Assembly: GCF_027744825.2 (NCBI RefSeq)
Contig: NC_071347.1
Coordinates: 18,920,001-18,984,000, forward strand
Direction of reading: 5' to 3'
Source: Synchiropus splendidus
Lineage: Eukaryota; Chordata; Actinopteri; Syngnathiformes; Callionymidae
Length of the DNA stretch: 64,000 nt
Shown: positions 13,266 through 25,839 of the stretch, in pieces
Layout of the letters: every line of letters starts with the position of its first letter
Position numbering within the stretch: the stretch's first letter is position 1
The notes under the pieces: model-generated
Told to the model about the DNA's origin: nothing
Database searches by the model: none
What the model saw: the letters and a program-made list of their open reading frames with translations, nothing else
Program-made: the position numbers and the translations under genes

Positions 13266-16200
13266 GCATACTAGAGTCTGAGATGATGATCCTTTGTGAC
13301 CCTAAGTTTCAAACCTTTTGAACACGTAATTTTATGAACAAAAAGTGAGCAACACGCTTGATAGCAATGTCAAGCTAATGGCTACTTTCAGCAAGCATGA
13401 CCTGTCACAGTGCTATAAATAACTTTTGCATATAAGAGATTGAGCCAATATACGTCCTTGTTCTGAGGAAGGCCAGTTGACTGACGGTCCCTGACCTCAA
13501 AGAAACTCAGCTTGAATAAATAGTTGTGCAGTCACAACAGGTGACAACTCTGCACGGAGCATTGCAGGGTTCCAACGAACAGCGGATGATAAAGAGCCAA
13601 CACCAAGCAGGAGACACAAACAATCCATTCAAATCTGACGCCGTTTCTTTGAAAGAATCCAGTCATTAGAAAAGTACTTTGCTTTGAAGGAGCGCAACGG
13701 GAGATATTTTCTTTAACAGGAGACCATCAGCTCCACATGTGTAATTCAATCTACCGCCAACCCAATTGAAACAACAGAAGAAGCAGCAAACACTTGAGAC
13801 TTGAGGGAGTTGCTTGTCTGTGGCCTATATTTTGAGGCACCATTTATTCCTATTTGCAACTGCAAGCCGGCTGGTTGCAGGAAAGATATTTATGAATGGA
13901 ATCCACAGGAAGAAGGCCTTCATTTCTGAATCAGCGTTTTTAAACCGTTCTTTTGGGGAAACAAATAAATGATTTAAAGAGGCACAGTTGGAGGCAGCTG
14001 TTCCAATTTCCAGGTGTCGAGAAAGAAAAAAGTCCCATCTCCATTGACTGAAAATGCCATTCTGTCAGGCAACATTTTCAATTGAAATTGCTTCAAATCA
14101 GTCAGATTCAGCATGTACCAGATGTTGCTGGGGTTTCTGTATCTTAAATAAAGAATACATTTTATTGTTACATCACAATATTCCCATTAGCACAGCACGT
14201 TCTTTTATTCAGCACGACTGACCGTATCGTGTACTGTATAACGTACCAGTAAATCTGGGGGGTCAGGACACAAAAGTGGCAAAAAATGACCTTCTTTAAT
14301 GAAAATGTGTTATATTTTGTTGCATATACACGGTTCAAATATTGGTTCCGATATGAAATTGTTTTAGCCATCTCATGTACATGGTTACATAAATGTCATC
14401 GGGAATTTTAAGATCGGTAAATGTGAAAACAATAACGCGACCGGCGTGAACAAGGACGTCATCCATTGAATGAATCTGATCTCTCCATGCTCCGTGAACC
14501 CCAGACAACTTTATTTTCATTCGACGACTGGCAGCAGAACCATCTGCTGCATCACACTGGCAACCCACTTGATCCGTGGATGAGAAGAGCCACAGGCCGC
14601 ACGACTGCCTGTGACCTAAACTCACACCATCCCCAGCATCCACTGACCTAATTCTGCAGTCCGCATGTGCATCGCCAGCACAGCTGCATCAGTTTAAGCC
14701 GCAGCTACTGTAAATACACACTAAGTACGCTATTGGTAACCAGCTCGGTGAGGGAGGGAAGCGGGAGACTTGGGGCAAATCTGGTGATCGGGTTGGTGCC
14801 CGATCTGTGATGTCGGGCGCCGAATGACAGTCAACTACAGCAGAATAATACTTAATATTAATTTCTTCACAATTAATATTTTTATATTTGAGTCTATACT
14901 GCCTTCTTATTGTGTTAATAGATATATTCCACTGTCTTGCTTTGGTGGTGTATCTTGATGGACAGGCTTTGATCACACTGAAGAATCGATTTACTGGGGA
15001 AAAACTATTGAAACCAGCGTGCTTGTTACTGACAGCACAAGGGACCAGCTGAGCCTTTTGGGGGGCCCACAGCGTCTTGGTCCAGAGATCCTTCAGTGAA
15101 GAGCCGCTTCTTGTTTAACGGCTGTGCTTGCCGGACCTTCTGGTCTTTTCTCACATTTGCAGGTTTTCAAGCAGCGCCACAAAGAAAGGGCACGACTTGT
15201 CTCAGATCAAGAGTCGCCTCAAGTCTGATTTGAACTTGCAACCCTCTTGCAGTGAGGCTGCAGCACAGCCCGCTACTTGATCATGGCCCACAGAGATTTA
15301 CCCTCTTGCTACGATCCTGCGTCCGCTGACATGACTCGCACTTCCACACTTCTGGTACGGCGACTTGCTGTGTCAACCTTTCACCCCCGAAATTTGTGAC
15401 ATAACACCGAACGCGTCGTCTTTAATACCCTGTTTGTTTGGAAATACCAATATTTTGAGTCGTGTTTTTTACATTTTATTATAATGAAAAAATATAAATA
15501 AGTTCTCAGCCTGTTCTTGTTTGCTATAACTATGGACAGACAAGACTAGGGAGCAGCCTCCACACACTAAAGTATGTTTGCAGACAATACAGTCCCAACT
15601 TCTCTCTTAACCCACCTTCACTCTCACTACAGATCACTATATCTTCAACAGACATCATAGGCCATGCTGTCAGAAAAAAGGTCTCTTTTCGAGGATGAAA
15701 TCTCACATGATCTAACATATTCAAAAGAAGTGGAACCGTTGAAGCGTTTATGGTGGTTTTCAGCATGTTTGTAACAGAAAAATCCAGAAAGAAACATCAG
15801 AATAACTGAAGTTTGTAGCTCCCCGAACTCAAGTCACGCTTTCCGGCTGGACATATAAAGAGACGGAGAGCTGGGCTCCGCCACTGTTTCTACAGATCTT
15901 AGCATCATTTGGTGAGAGCCTCATTTGGAGTGTAGAGTCATTACTTTGCTACAGAAAGTCTGGTGAGATTGTTCAGAGTGCCATTTGTATGTTTGTGCTT
16001 GCGCGGCTCCCCTCTATGTACTCCGTTTTCCTCCCACAGTCCACAGAAGTGGATTTCTACTGTCGTGATAACTTCACTTGAATGCAGTTCAACTATGTGC
16101 AAGCAGCATTTTCAAAGTGACGGATGTCTCTTGCATCTGTTCGTTACGGCTCTTTTCATGTACCACAGCCACAATCACATATTCCTATAGAAGTAGAACC

Positions 16201-17210
16201 ATAGACGCTAGATTGACAGGCTGCTTTCCATCGACCGATTGTTTTATTGTGAAAGATAAAAGCTCTGGAAGCCAGCCAAGCTCGACAGAGCCTGTGAAGA
16301 CGAGCAGAGGGGGAAAATACACAGGACGGATCGGTTTCAGTGTTAAACGCGAAACACAAAAGCCGGGTCACAGCAGCAGCATGGGGTGTGTTTTCATTCC
16401 TCCCTCCTACACACTCATGCATTAAATATGGCTCAACAGTCCCACTCTCCGATCGCCCGCTTCCCACCCAGCGCCTGGACCTTTCCTGAGGAATTCCAGC
16501 CAGGAATGTCTTCTCCATGACGGAGCAACAGCTGAGAGGGACCAACACTTTCTAGTCCACTGAAGCTCAAGTGACTCCACTTCCTGACCTCACATAATGA
16601 ATACCTTTCACTCGGAGCCACATAATCCCATCTACAGTTCGAGGTCTGTGCGCGTCAGTCTTGACTGCATGTTCCACTTCTGTGTTGCCGGTAAATTAAC
16701 TGGCAGGCTCAGAGTGTGAACTCCAGTAGTTGGAGATAGGCTTAATAGCTTCCCATGATGATGCACAATAACTGTGCTAATGGCCTCTTCAGTAGTCGGC
16801 AGCGTGTGTGGCTTCTATTTAACTCATGATTGGCTTGAATTACCGCTGCGATTTTCTCTGTTTTAACAACTGCAGGAGACTACATTTATATTTAAAGCCC
16901 TCTCTTCGATGTACACTTGACCTTTAATAGTTCTGAATAGGATATTGTGCTTCACGATGGAGTTGTCAGTCGCTGCAGGCGACGCATGTGACTCCAGTTT
17001 TAAGGAAATCTCTGTTCTGGTCGTGGGAAAGTCGACAGTACGAGTCAGTCAGTTGAGGGCGGGCGGAAGTTAAACACTCTGGACCAGGACTTTTGATATC
17101 GGCTCTTACTGTGGTTTACCGTTATAGCACATTGCATAATTAATATTTGCAGATGAACGTATTGGAAACATGACAAGGAACATGGAAACGGTTCACAATG
17201 AATGGTGTAA
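13266..17210. other. Unique non-coding DNA
   Basis: No exon or known repeat is recognised. The longest frames (about 102 codons at 14335-14643 on the minus strand, about 130 at 16156-16548 on the minus strand) have no recognisable domain and no splice context. An ATATAAAG word at 15853 is a weak TATA-like site. Confidence 0.4.
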
Positions 17211-18032
17211 GAAAATATTGATACACTCAAATATCGCGATACTTGATTGCTTGATATTGCATTGATATTTTTGCAGAAATTTCCAATACTTGATTCTGTG
17301 ATGTCTTGATATTTTAAGTCTGCTACATGAATATTGTAAACATACCTCGGTTTTCGAACGTCTCGGAATTCAAACAAATCGGAATTCGAACAAAAATTTC
17401 TAGATTTTTTTGCTTCGGATTTCGCACGAAAATACACAACTCGAACGCCCCCGAAATTAGCTGGAAAAAACATAAGGTGCGCGGACCGATCAGCTGACCC
17501 ACGACGTGCTTTGTTATTGTGTCTAACGCAGCCTCTGTATGCAGACGTGTCCCGTTAGCTACATTTACTGACTGTTTTTTTCTTCATACTGAGGTGTAAA
17601 ACCTCTCCTGTCTCCGCACTGGACCGTGGTAGAGTGTCACAGGGGAGGTGCTGGAGCGCTCACTCCAGGGTTTGATGTCCTGTTGTGGGCTGGAGCTGGG
17701 ACAGGGATGAGGCGAGTCTGGGACAGAGCGTGACTTGGTTTATGACTTTGTCACAGCCAAACTGCACAGAAGCGCACATTCAGAGCTGGACACGCACCGG
17801 GCACCTCTTCACTTCTGGAGAGACGTCACTCACTCGGCAACCCCTCCCACATGCAGCGGCCACACACATAGAGGAACAGCAAAAATGTATTTAAAATCTA
17901 ACTGGACTGGTGTCATTAGAATGGAATTGTTTTCATGAAAATAATATTGTACTGCATTCTCTGGTTTTACAGTATCACAATATATCGCAATGTATATATC
18001 GTATCACCGCTACCTGCCAATACACAGCCCTA
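17211..18032. mobile_element. TATCG-rich dispersed repeat split by a Tigger-like insertion
   Basis: The left part at 17211-17342 contains ATATCGCGATACTTGATTG-type words. The right part at 17881-18032 contains ATATATCGCAATGTATATATCG and ends in CTGCCAATACACAGCCCTAG. Such ends are common in fish non-autonomous DNA repeats. The matching start (CTAGGGCTGTGTATTGGCAG) is not found to the left, so the repeat is probably 5'-truncated. The Tigger-like element at 17343-17880 lies inside it and is therefore younger. Confidence 0.5.
17343..17880 (+). mobile_element. Tigger-like non-autonomous DNA transposon, copy 1 (both ends truncated)
   Basis: The left end retains TACCTCGGTTTTCGAACG, lacking the first CAGTGG of the family terminal repeat. 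The right end stops at GAGGAACAGC, before the right-hand terminal repeat. The core at about 17570-17880 is nearly identical to the cores at 36360-36670 and 41355-41665. The TA target site and CAGTGGTACC ends of the complete copy at 41188 suggest a Tc1/mariner Tigger-type MITE. A short open frame starting MGWSWDRDEASLGQ is shared by all copies but resembles no transposase. Confidence 0.8.
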
Positions 18033-21000
18033 GGTAACATGTTCAATTATTTTATTAAGAAAATAAAGTCAATCATTCCTCCTTCAATTAATACATACTA
18101 GATTTATTATGTTTTTCCTTTTTATTTTTTATGTTATTTTATCTTAAAATAAGGATTAGGGGGAATATTTTCTCAACCAGGGCTGGTAAACATTCCAGTG
18201 ACATCTGCTGAGCAGTTAAATTCGTATAAACATATGAGCTATTGAACAGTGAGAAATTTACAGATTTAATCCCTAAATAAATACAAACAATAAGATCTAA
18301 ATTGAACTGATCCTGAGGGTTGAAGCAAGGAACAGCTTTATTTTTACTCCACTTAACACTGTCTTGATGGCTGATCCTGGAGTGGGATGTGCTTCAGGGA
18401 AAAGGTAATGAAAGGTCGACACAGTTCTGTCAGGAATACTGCAGTCAGATTTATGCATCTTTATATAAGAGATGATATATATTGCATTCTGCAGTGCGGC
18501 TCAGTGGTTTTCTGTCTCTACTGAGGGAAAAAAAAGGCATATTTGCACCAAGGCGTGAATGACAACAACTAAAATTGAGATTATTGGCGGGTTGTGAGTT
18601 AATTGAAATTCAATATTAATACGTTTCAGTCAAAAACATGAAGTAGAAACCTTATATTTTATTTACTTTCCCGCACCCTCCTTCAACATGTCAAGGGCTT
18701 CCACCTTCTCTGAAATAGTATGCATCTTCCTCTGGGGCTCAGCGCCAGAAGATGCACAATATAAACCTGTCAGAGATGGGCTGGAAAAAAAAAATCACAA
18801 AGACACAGCGCTTCAGAAATAGACTGCAGCGATCACACATGGATGTGAACGGAACAATGCGGGATGACTTCTGAACATTGCCGCTACTCATCAAGCCGTA
18901 CTGTAAATTACGAGTCCCACCCGCCTTTTGTAGTTAAGAATTTTGCATGCTAGATGGCAGATAAACACGTGAGTGGAACTGTTTTCACCCCATTCACATT
19001 TGACTCAACCTCTAACTATCATTGCACAAAAAACTCTGTGGACACAAACATCTATAGGACGGTCAATAACTAAACCCTAGTCCCTCAAAGCTAGTTGTTC
19101 TTCAATTCCCATGGAGCACTAACTAGCATGAAATGTTGCAATCGTCCAACTGGACCATGGCGTCACCGCAGACCTGATAATCCAGTCATCTCAACAGCGC
19201 TTACCTATGACTTTTAAAGAGTCATGTTAGGCATCACGGTCGGTGGGTGATTACTTCTTGAGATCCATATTTCTTTTGGATAACAAGTGTAAGTCGCACC
19301 AGTCACAAAATGCATCATGAAAAAGAAAAAAACTGGATTATAGTGGCACTTTCAGGAGGCATCTATTTGAACAAAAGCAGCAGCATGACGTGGTGAAGGT
19401 CCTGCTGCATTTGCATCAGGCTTTTCTCTAGAGAGGCATCAGGAGACGCCCTGAAGTGAACAACATGAGAAATAGTTTTTTTCAGCAGGACGTCCTATAA
19501 TTCCCAATCATCAGTGTCAGTGTCGTGCCATACTCGTCGCGCCATCACACTGGTTTCCATGAAGAGGGTGTTTCTCCCCTCCCTCGAAATTCACAGATTC
19601 ACATCCCTTTATAGATTTCCGGGCGAAATCTCACTGTCATCCTCATTTCTTGTGTTGCAAGACTCTCATTTGATTGGCCAACGCAGCATCGCAGAGAGGT
19701 GTTATTGGTGGGATGTCTGACTCTGTTGACAAAATGTGCCTCTGAAAACGCAGAAAATAGAGTTTGCTTGTGGCTTTGGCAAGTCGCGCTGCGCCATATA
19801 TCGTCCCCAAATACAGGACTGAGAATCCCTGTCTCAAAATCCTAGCTAAAAGCGTATTGGATAAGATTCAGGTTCAGACAACTTTAGTAATCCCAGAGGG
19901 CAATTCAGTTAGCAGTTACCCTGCCTTGTTAAAAAGAGAGGAACACAGTGTAACATCCATCACAGCAGTAGATAAACACTGTCTTTCCAGTCAGTGCAGC
20001 AGATCAGATCTATCATTATCAATAATTGTCATTGACATTCACGCTTCCAACACGATGTGGAACTCGATGAAAGCAAGCCGACTGAGAAAGAAGGAATTAA
20101 AGAGGGGAATTTTTTTTTTTCTTGCACTGATGACCGCTTAGTAAACAAATATCGCTCATCTGCAGCTGCTCTCACTGGTCCATCTCTTCAGGTGTCTGGG
20201 CTGCACACGTAAACTTCCACGAGCAGCGGTTTTATTCCGGTCATTAGCTGATGATATTTGGCTCTGGATTTGTTTGTCCTCTTTACAGAAGCCACCATCT
20301 TCGTGTGCATTGCAATGCTAGGTCTTGTGTTTGCCTGTTATTATGATTTATAGTCCGGAAAACACGATGTTAAACTGAATATTGATCACAAATTCACAAA
20401 CCTGCTCCTGCTGGTGGTTACTTCAATAGAGGCAGTTTTAAATGGTGACACGCGCTCAATGCCTTTTGCCTCATATATTTCACTTGGTTTTCTAAACACA
20501 GCAAACAGTTAGGCATATATCCCACTTGTTTACTCCGAGTAAACAGCAGCTTGATTCCCAGCTGTCCACGTTACATCTTGCTCCTCCTGACTTTCACTTC
20601 CCATCTGTCAATTGTCTCTCACTGCAATGTCATCAGCGAACATCATACTTGTTAAAGACTGCTGTCTCACGTTAATGTCGACACCTGTTTATCGCCAGCG
20701 AGGGGGGGAAAGAAAAAAAGCGAGGTCTGAAGCAATGCACAGAAAACTGCTGATCTGGCGTCCAGCCATCTTACATTCCTCTGCCACACAGAGTGAAATG
20801 GTCTGTTTGGAAACATTACGTCACAGCAGCGCTTTATGTAAACGCTGCGAGCTTGTTTAAGGCTCTCTTTCGGTCATGTGTTTCTAATGTGTCTTTTATG
20901 AATGTGCATAGCTCACGTCGGCGGCGTGGTGGTGGTGCAGGATCACAGCTGGCTGCTTCATGCTGAGACAGCTTTCTAGTTGCGTCACCAGTCCGGGCCC

Positions 21001-22734
21001 TTTTGTGGCTCCGGTACCCTTGAGGTGACCCTTCACATCCAAGATGTCTGTGGATGCGTCACATCACAGCCGTGGCGTTTCAAGCCCCTAGGTAAATTAT
21101 AAAACAACCACTGGTGACACAGAGTGCGCTTCCTGCTCACAGCGGGTTCTCGGCTCTTCACCTTCCAGAGCAACATCACTGCCTCATTAAATATCTCCCT
21201 CATTACGAGCCGCACCTCAGAACAGCAGCGTCGCAGGGCACGTCCTTCACCTGCGCCTCCTTCATCCAGTCGAGCCGCAACACAAAACATCCCCACGTGT
21301 GTTTAATGGAGGCTTATTGAAGCTCGCGTTATCTCGCACCAGTCTCCCACGGTGTGACTAAATTGTTCCAGTTGTGCCTCAAGTCTTTTTCATCCTGAGT
21401 CAAGCAGGAAACATCAGTTGAGGCACAAGTGTACTATTACACTTCCTCAGGAACCAAATCAGAAACTGCAACTGAGTCTCAAATCCAGAGGCAAATATCA
21501 CATGATCAGGAAAATTATGACGTCAGCACAGGACAAGTGGGGAAAGCCAGAAGATTCACTCGAGTGTGGATGTAACACGCAAGACAAGACAGAGACTAGT
21601 TATGGATAAATATATGACACATGCTACGGGTAGTACTCAAAGTAAGCAAAAGAAAATATTTTGAATAAAGCGATAAAAACAAGACAAATACTGCAAGGAA
21701 AAAAAATTAAAGAGGAAATAAAAAAACGGCAGTATAAAGAAAAAAAAAGCTCAGTTTTGGTAGGTGAATGAGTTGAAGTTGCGAAAACCAATTCCAACAT
21801 GGCTGCTCAGCACTTCTCCTTCACGTTCTGTTCGATAAATAGGTTGAGGTGAAGGAGGCTGCCTTGCAGCGGCAACACTTCACAGGACAAGTTCCATTTT
21901 GAAAAGGCACAGAAATATTCAACATGTTCAACCAGATATTATTTTATGACAGAACTATACTCTTACACAGACGCTCAATATATTGGACCGCTTCCTTCTG
22001 ACTGGTGGAGTCCTGGTTCAGTCTCCACTCCGTCGAGGAAAACCAGGAAGTCGTGCATCGATATGTAATGAATCAAATGGAGACGCTGGAGAGGTTGAAG
22101 CAATGCGGTGTAGAAAGTGAACCGGATCAATGAAACAGGATCTGTTCTTGGGCTGAGAGAAGAGGGATGTGGGTTTCTCTAATGAGGAAGATTGGGGTTA
22201 ATTCATGCACACTTATGCCTGGTATGACTGGAGGAAGTCTGCTGCTCGGCGACTAGTTAAGTTCTTTGATGTTGCTGACGCTCGGAAAACAGGTTATTTG
22301 TTTGAGAACCTGCTGAAGTACTGAGCGATGACTGTCTTGAATGCTGATCCTGTGTGTGTGTGTGTGTGTGTTCTGAGGTCTCAGCTGAAGCTGTGACAGG
22401 TAAATCCATGCAAGAGTTAGCAAATGAAGCGCTTCCAAACAGGTGAGCGAGTTTCTGACAGGAATTATTTCAGTCCCATCGATTTTCTTCACAATTCCAT
22501 TGCAAAAACGTTCGTTGCAATTTTTGTTCCCCGAATAAAGGTCATGACGAATCACACAAAACAGCATGGAACGCAACGCTAAGTACGGCTCAGAAGCCCC
22601 AAAGATGGCAGGAGTTTGTGGCCAGTGATGGCAGCCCTGCTGTGTGAGCACAAACATCATTAGCTTGGGGATCGCTATGAAGCCATTACTGTCTTCTGTT
22701 TATTCCCTTTACAGAGATGTCAGGGGCAGAAGTG
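18033..22734. other. Unique non-coding DNA
   Basis: No coding exon is recognised. A scrap at 20333-20370 (TTTATAGTCCGGAAAACACG) resembles the end of the family-1 MITE. A (TG)n tract lies at 22351-22371. The 135-codon minus-strand frame at 22253-22660 crosses the (TG)n tract and has no recognisable domain. Confidence 0.4.
22351..22371. repeat. (TG)n microsatellite
   Basis: About ten TG units. Confidence 0.9.
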
Positions 22735-22785
22735 TATGAAAGAGAGAGGACACCCTGGACAGGTGACCAGTCCAGACAACCAGAA
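22735..22785. mobile_element. Scrap of a common fish interspersed repeat
   Basis: The phrase CACCCTGGACAGGTGACCAG matches a segment that recurs throughout fish genomes in interspersed repeats, from general memory of such sequences. Only a few dozen bases are recognisable. Confidence 0.35.
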
Positions 22786-23396
22786 AGAATCTCGTATTGC
22801 AAATCCAGGTTGAGGTTACTGTAGGAAGGGAAATGTGTTTGAGAGGTGCTGCTGTTAGACGCACAGAAGCTCAGTGGATCAGTATCACACTATATTGTGG
22901 TACTGGGTGCGTTGGTTGGCGAGATCTTGCAGGACCAGGGGGCCACAGTCAAAGTGATGGCCAACACGAACGCTCCAGAAGGGACACGTTAAGTGATGTC
23001 ATCCACACTTGCCTGTGGGAAACTTAAAAATAATACTAGAAGTCTCACAGAGTTTGAAAACGTGGTAAATACAAGGTGTAGCAGTAGATTTCACGGTGAA
23101 ACTGTGGGCAAAAACTTCGTCAAGCTTTGCGGCGGAGTCTTCGTGACTATAAGTGGCTGACTGACACCTTTAGTTTTGACTTCGCACCTGTCACTGGAGG
23201 TCACTGCATGTCCATGTACAATGCGTTGAATAGCAGCCAGTAGAGAGGCAAGACATGGCGAATACTGAACTGGGAGTATAACTTGAAGGACTACTTCCAA
23301 GATACAATAGAAAGACCCGTCATGTGTTTGAGGATATTGGGCATGTTTTCAAAACTACAGTAGACGTATCTAAACCATGACTCACCTCCATCCAAT

Positions 23397-23477
23397 GAAG
23401 AAAAAACAAAGTATGTCACATCCGAAGAAAAAACAAAGTATGTCACATCCGAAGAAAAAACAAAGTATGTCACATCC
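23397..23477. repeat. Perfect 27-bp tandem triplication
   Basis: Three identical head-to-tail 27-bp units occupy 23397-23423, 23424-23450 and 23451-23477, each containing ACAAAGTATGTCACATCC. The period is a multiple of three, so an open frame runs through on both strands (KKKQSMSHP per unit on the plus strand). There is no other sign of coding. Confidence 0.97.
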
Positions 23478-23649
23478 GATCATGAATCTTAAAATAGAAT
23501 TAAGTCTGGTACAGAGCACTGTAACTGTAATTTATAAAAAGTTCATTCCCACCGAAGTGTGACTTCTGAAGACTTCATTTTCCAAGCACTCCTCGTCATA
23601 GTCATTCCTGCTTCTGGTGTATCTGCCTTGGTCATGACTTCAATATTGT

Positions 23650-24672
23650 AGCACCCATTATCATGAAAAATATTGTAAATGAAAGAACACGATACGAATC
23701 GCAACATAACGTAATATTCTCATGAAATAACGTGATAAGTATCTCAAAATAATGTGCCAATATCATGAAGTGACATGATAAACATCACAGAATCATGTGA
23801 TAATATGGTGAAATAAGTCAGTAAGAATCTCAGAATAACATAACGTCCTGAAAAAAAAACTATCTTGAAATAACACGATAAGAGTCAGGAAATAATGTAT
23901 CTCAAAATAATGTGTCAATATCATGAAGTGACATGATAAACATCACAGAATCATGCGATAATATAGTGAAATAAGTCAGTAAGAATTTCAGAATAACATA
24001 ACGTCCTGAAAAAAAAACTATCTTGAAAGAACACGATAAGAGTCAGGAAATAATGTATCTCAAAATAATGTGTCAATATCATGAAGTGACATGATAAACA
24101 TCACAGAATCATGTGATAATATAGTGAAATAAGTGAGTAAGATTCTCAGAATAACATAACGTCCTGAAAAAAACTATCTTGAAATAACACGATAAGAGTC
24201 AGGAAATAATGTATCTCAAAATAATGTGTCAATATCATGAAGTGACATGATAAACATCACAGAATCATGTGATAATATAGTGAAATAAGTGAGTAAGATT
24301 CTCAGAATAACATAATATCCTGAAAAAAAACCCATCTTGAAATAACACGATAAGAGTCAAGAAATAATGTATCTCAAAATAATGTGACAATATCATGAAG
24401 TGACATGATAAACATCACAGAATCATGTGATAATATAGTGAAATAAGTGAGTAAGAATCTCAGAATAACATAACGTCCTGAAAAAAACTATCTTGAAATA
24501 ACACGATGAAGAGTCCAGAAAATAATGTATTTCAAAATAATGTGACAATATCATGAAATAATGCGATAATATGAAATAACACGGTAGGTCTCCAGAAATA
24601 AAGTCACAACAAGCAGAAATAAAGTGCTCAGTAACATGTAATAACGTGACAATATAAACGACATAACGTAAC
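23650..24672. repeat. 158-bp-period satellite-like tandem array
   Basis: The marker TATCATGAAG recurs at 23761, 23919, 24077, 24233, 24391 and 24549, giving spacings of 158, 158, 156, 158 and 158. Units are highly similar, with a few substitutions and A-run length changes. Each unit is AT-rich and itself built of degenerate short words such as AATAACACGATAA and ATCATG...CATGAT, suggesting an older, shorter period. The edges fade into related words (23690-23745, 24600-24670). No coding potential is expected. Confidence 0.95.
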
Positions 24673-25315
24673 ACTGAGCGAGCAGCTTTGCGTTAGAAGA
24701 GTGTTCCGATCACCAGAATACCAATCCGACTGAAAACGTCCTTGGATGGTAGGAGGGCTGCACCCTTGACCCCTGCAAGCATCCGTCACAATCCAATCGA
24801 CACATCTCCCTTCCTCCTGTCAAGGCTTGAGACGAGCTTCAACAAACTTGACCATCCTCCTGCCTCCATCTACATTTCCAGCCAGCCGAGCACACCCACC
24901 ACCAGCGTCTCGGATCCAGATAGAACATCCAGGTCAGCACCAAGTTACTGTACAGCCCAGATGCAAGGATGCTGGCGCGTCCACGGACCGCGCAGCAGCA
25001 TCCCCGGGAAACAAGTAGGTCACGGAGAGCTCCATCTTACCTGTCAGAGTCCACGGCGTCAGCGTGACGAACGCCGCTACGGATGAAGCGATCGAGAGCT
25101 TTCACAACGATTCATGACATGTTTCCTCCGCTCGGGAGGGTCGGCGCCCTCCATTGCAAACAGCACAAACGCGCACGGTCCCTTCGAGCCTCCTACCTGA
25201 TGTCGCTCCCTTTTCACCGCATGCGAGCTGAACTCGGGTCTTCGCTGCTCGACTCGAACCGCAAGCGGGTCAGCTCTGGCTGCTCCACGGCACCAAGCCC
25301 CTCCTCATTCATCGT

Positions 25316-25356
<41 letters not shown>

Positions 25357-25839
25357 TGGCAGGAGGAGGAAAAAAAAGACCAGCACATATCTGTGCGCCG
25401 ACAGGAAAGGAAGCAGCGTCACACTCTCCCGCGCGCCTCTGATAAGCGCCCAGATACGGAGACGTCAGGGCGCGTTCTGTCATTGAAAAACCTCGCTCTC
25501 ACTGTCGAATTCTGACCAATCCAGCGGTTTATCGTGGGAAACCACGTTGGTCGGCGACAGAAGTCGACTCTATTGTGACTTCAAGAGCAAAGCGTGTCGC
25601 GTAAATGCTAACTATAACTTCAATATAAATGGGTTCAAACCTTCTGGGGCTATTTTGGCTCTTTATATTAAGGATATGCCTCAACCGCTCGCCGAAAGTA
25701 GGGATTTACTGCGGCCTAGTGGTCATGTGGAGGCACTGCAATAAACTCCGGATCATACTCGGACAGGAATTTATTGCCATGGTCAGTGGGGGACCCACCA
25801 ACTAGGAAAGTGCTTCGAAATAAAGTGCTGTTAATAAAA
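24673..25839. other. Non-coding DNA, partly CpG-rich
   Basis: The stretch at 24950-25500 is GC- and CpG-richer than its surroundings and gives overlapping open frames on both strands without a recognisable protein. A (GA)n run lies at 25320-25347. It could be a regulatory or orphan CpG-rich element. Confidence 0.35.
25320..25347. repeat. (GA)n microsatellite
   Basis: About 14 GA units. Confidence 0.95.

Noticed and set aside
14335..14643. 102-codon minus-strand frame with a partly protein-like middle
   Set aside because: No recognisable family, no splice sites framing it; likely chance.
16156..16548. 130-codon minus-strand frame
   Set aside because: No domain, splice context or second supporting exon.
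17045..17473. 142-codon minus-strand frame
   Set aside because: Crosses the junction of the TATCG repeat and the Tigger-like end; chimeric and not protein-like.
22253..22660. 135-codon minus-strand frame
   Set aside because: Runs through the (TG)n tract (HTHTHT run) and lacks any domain.
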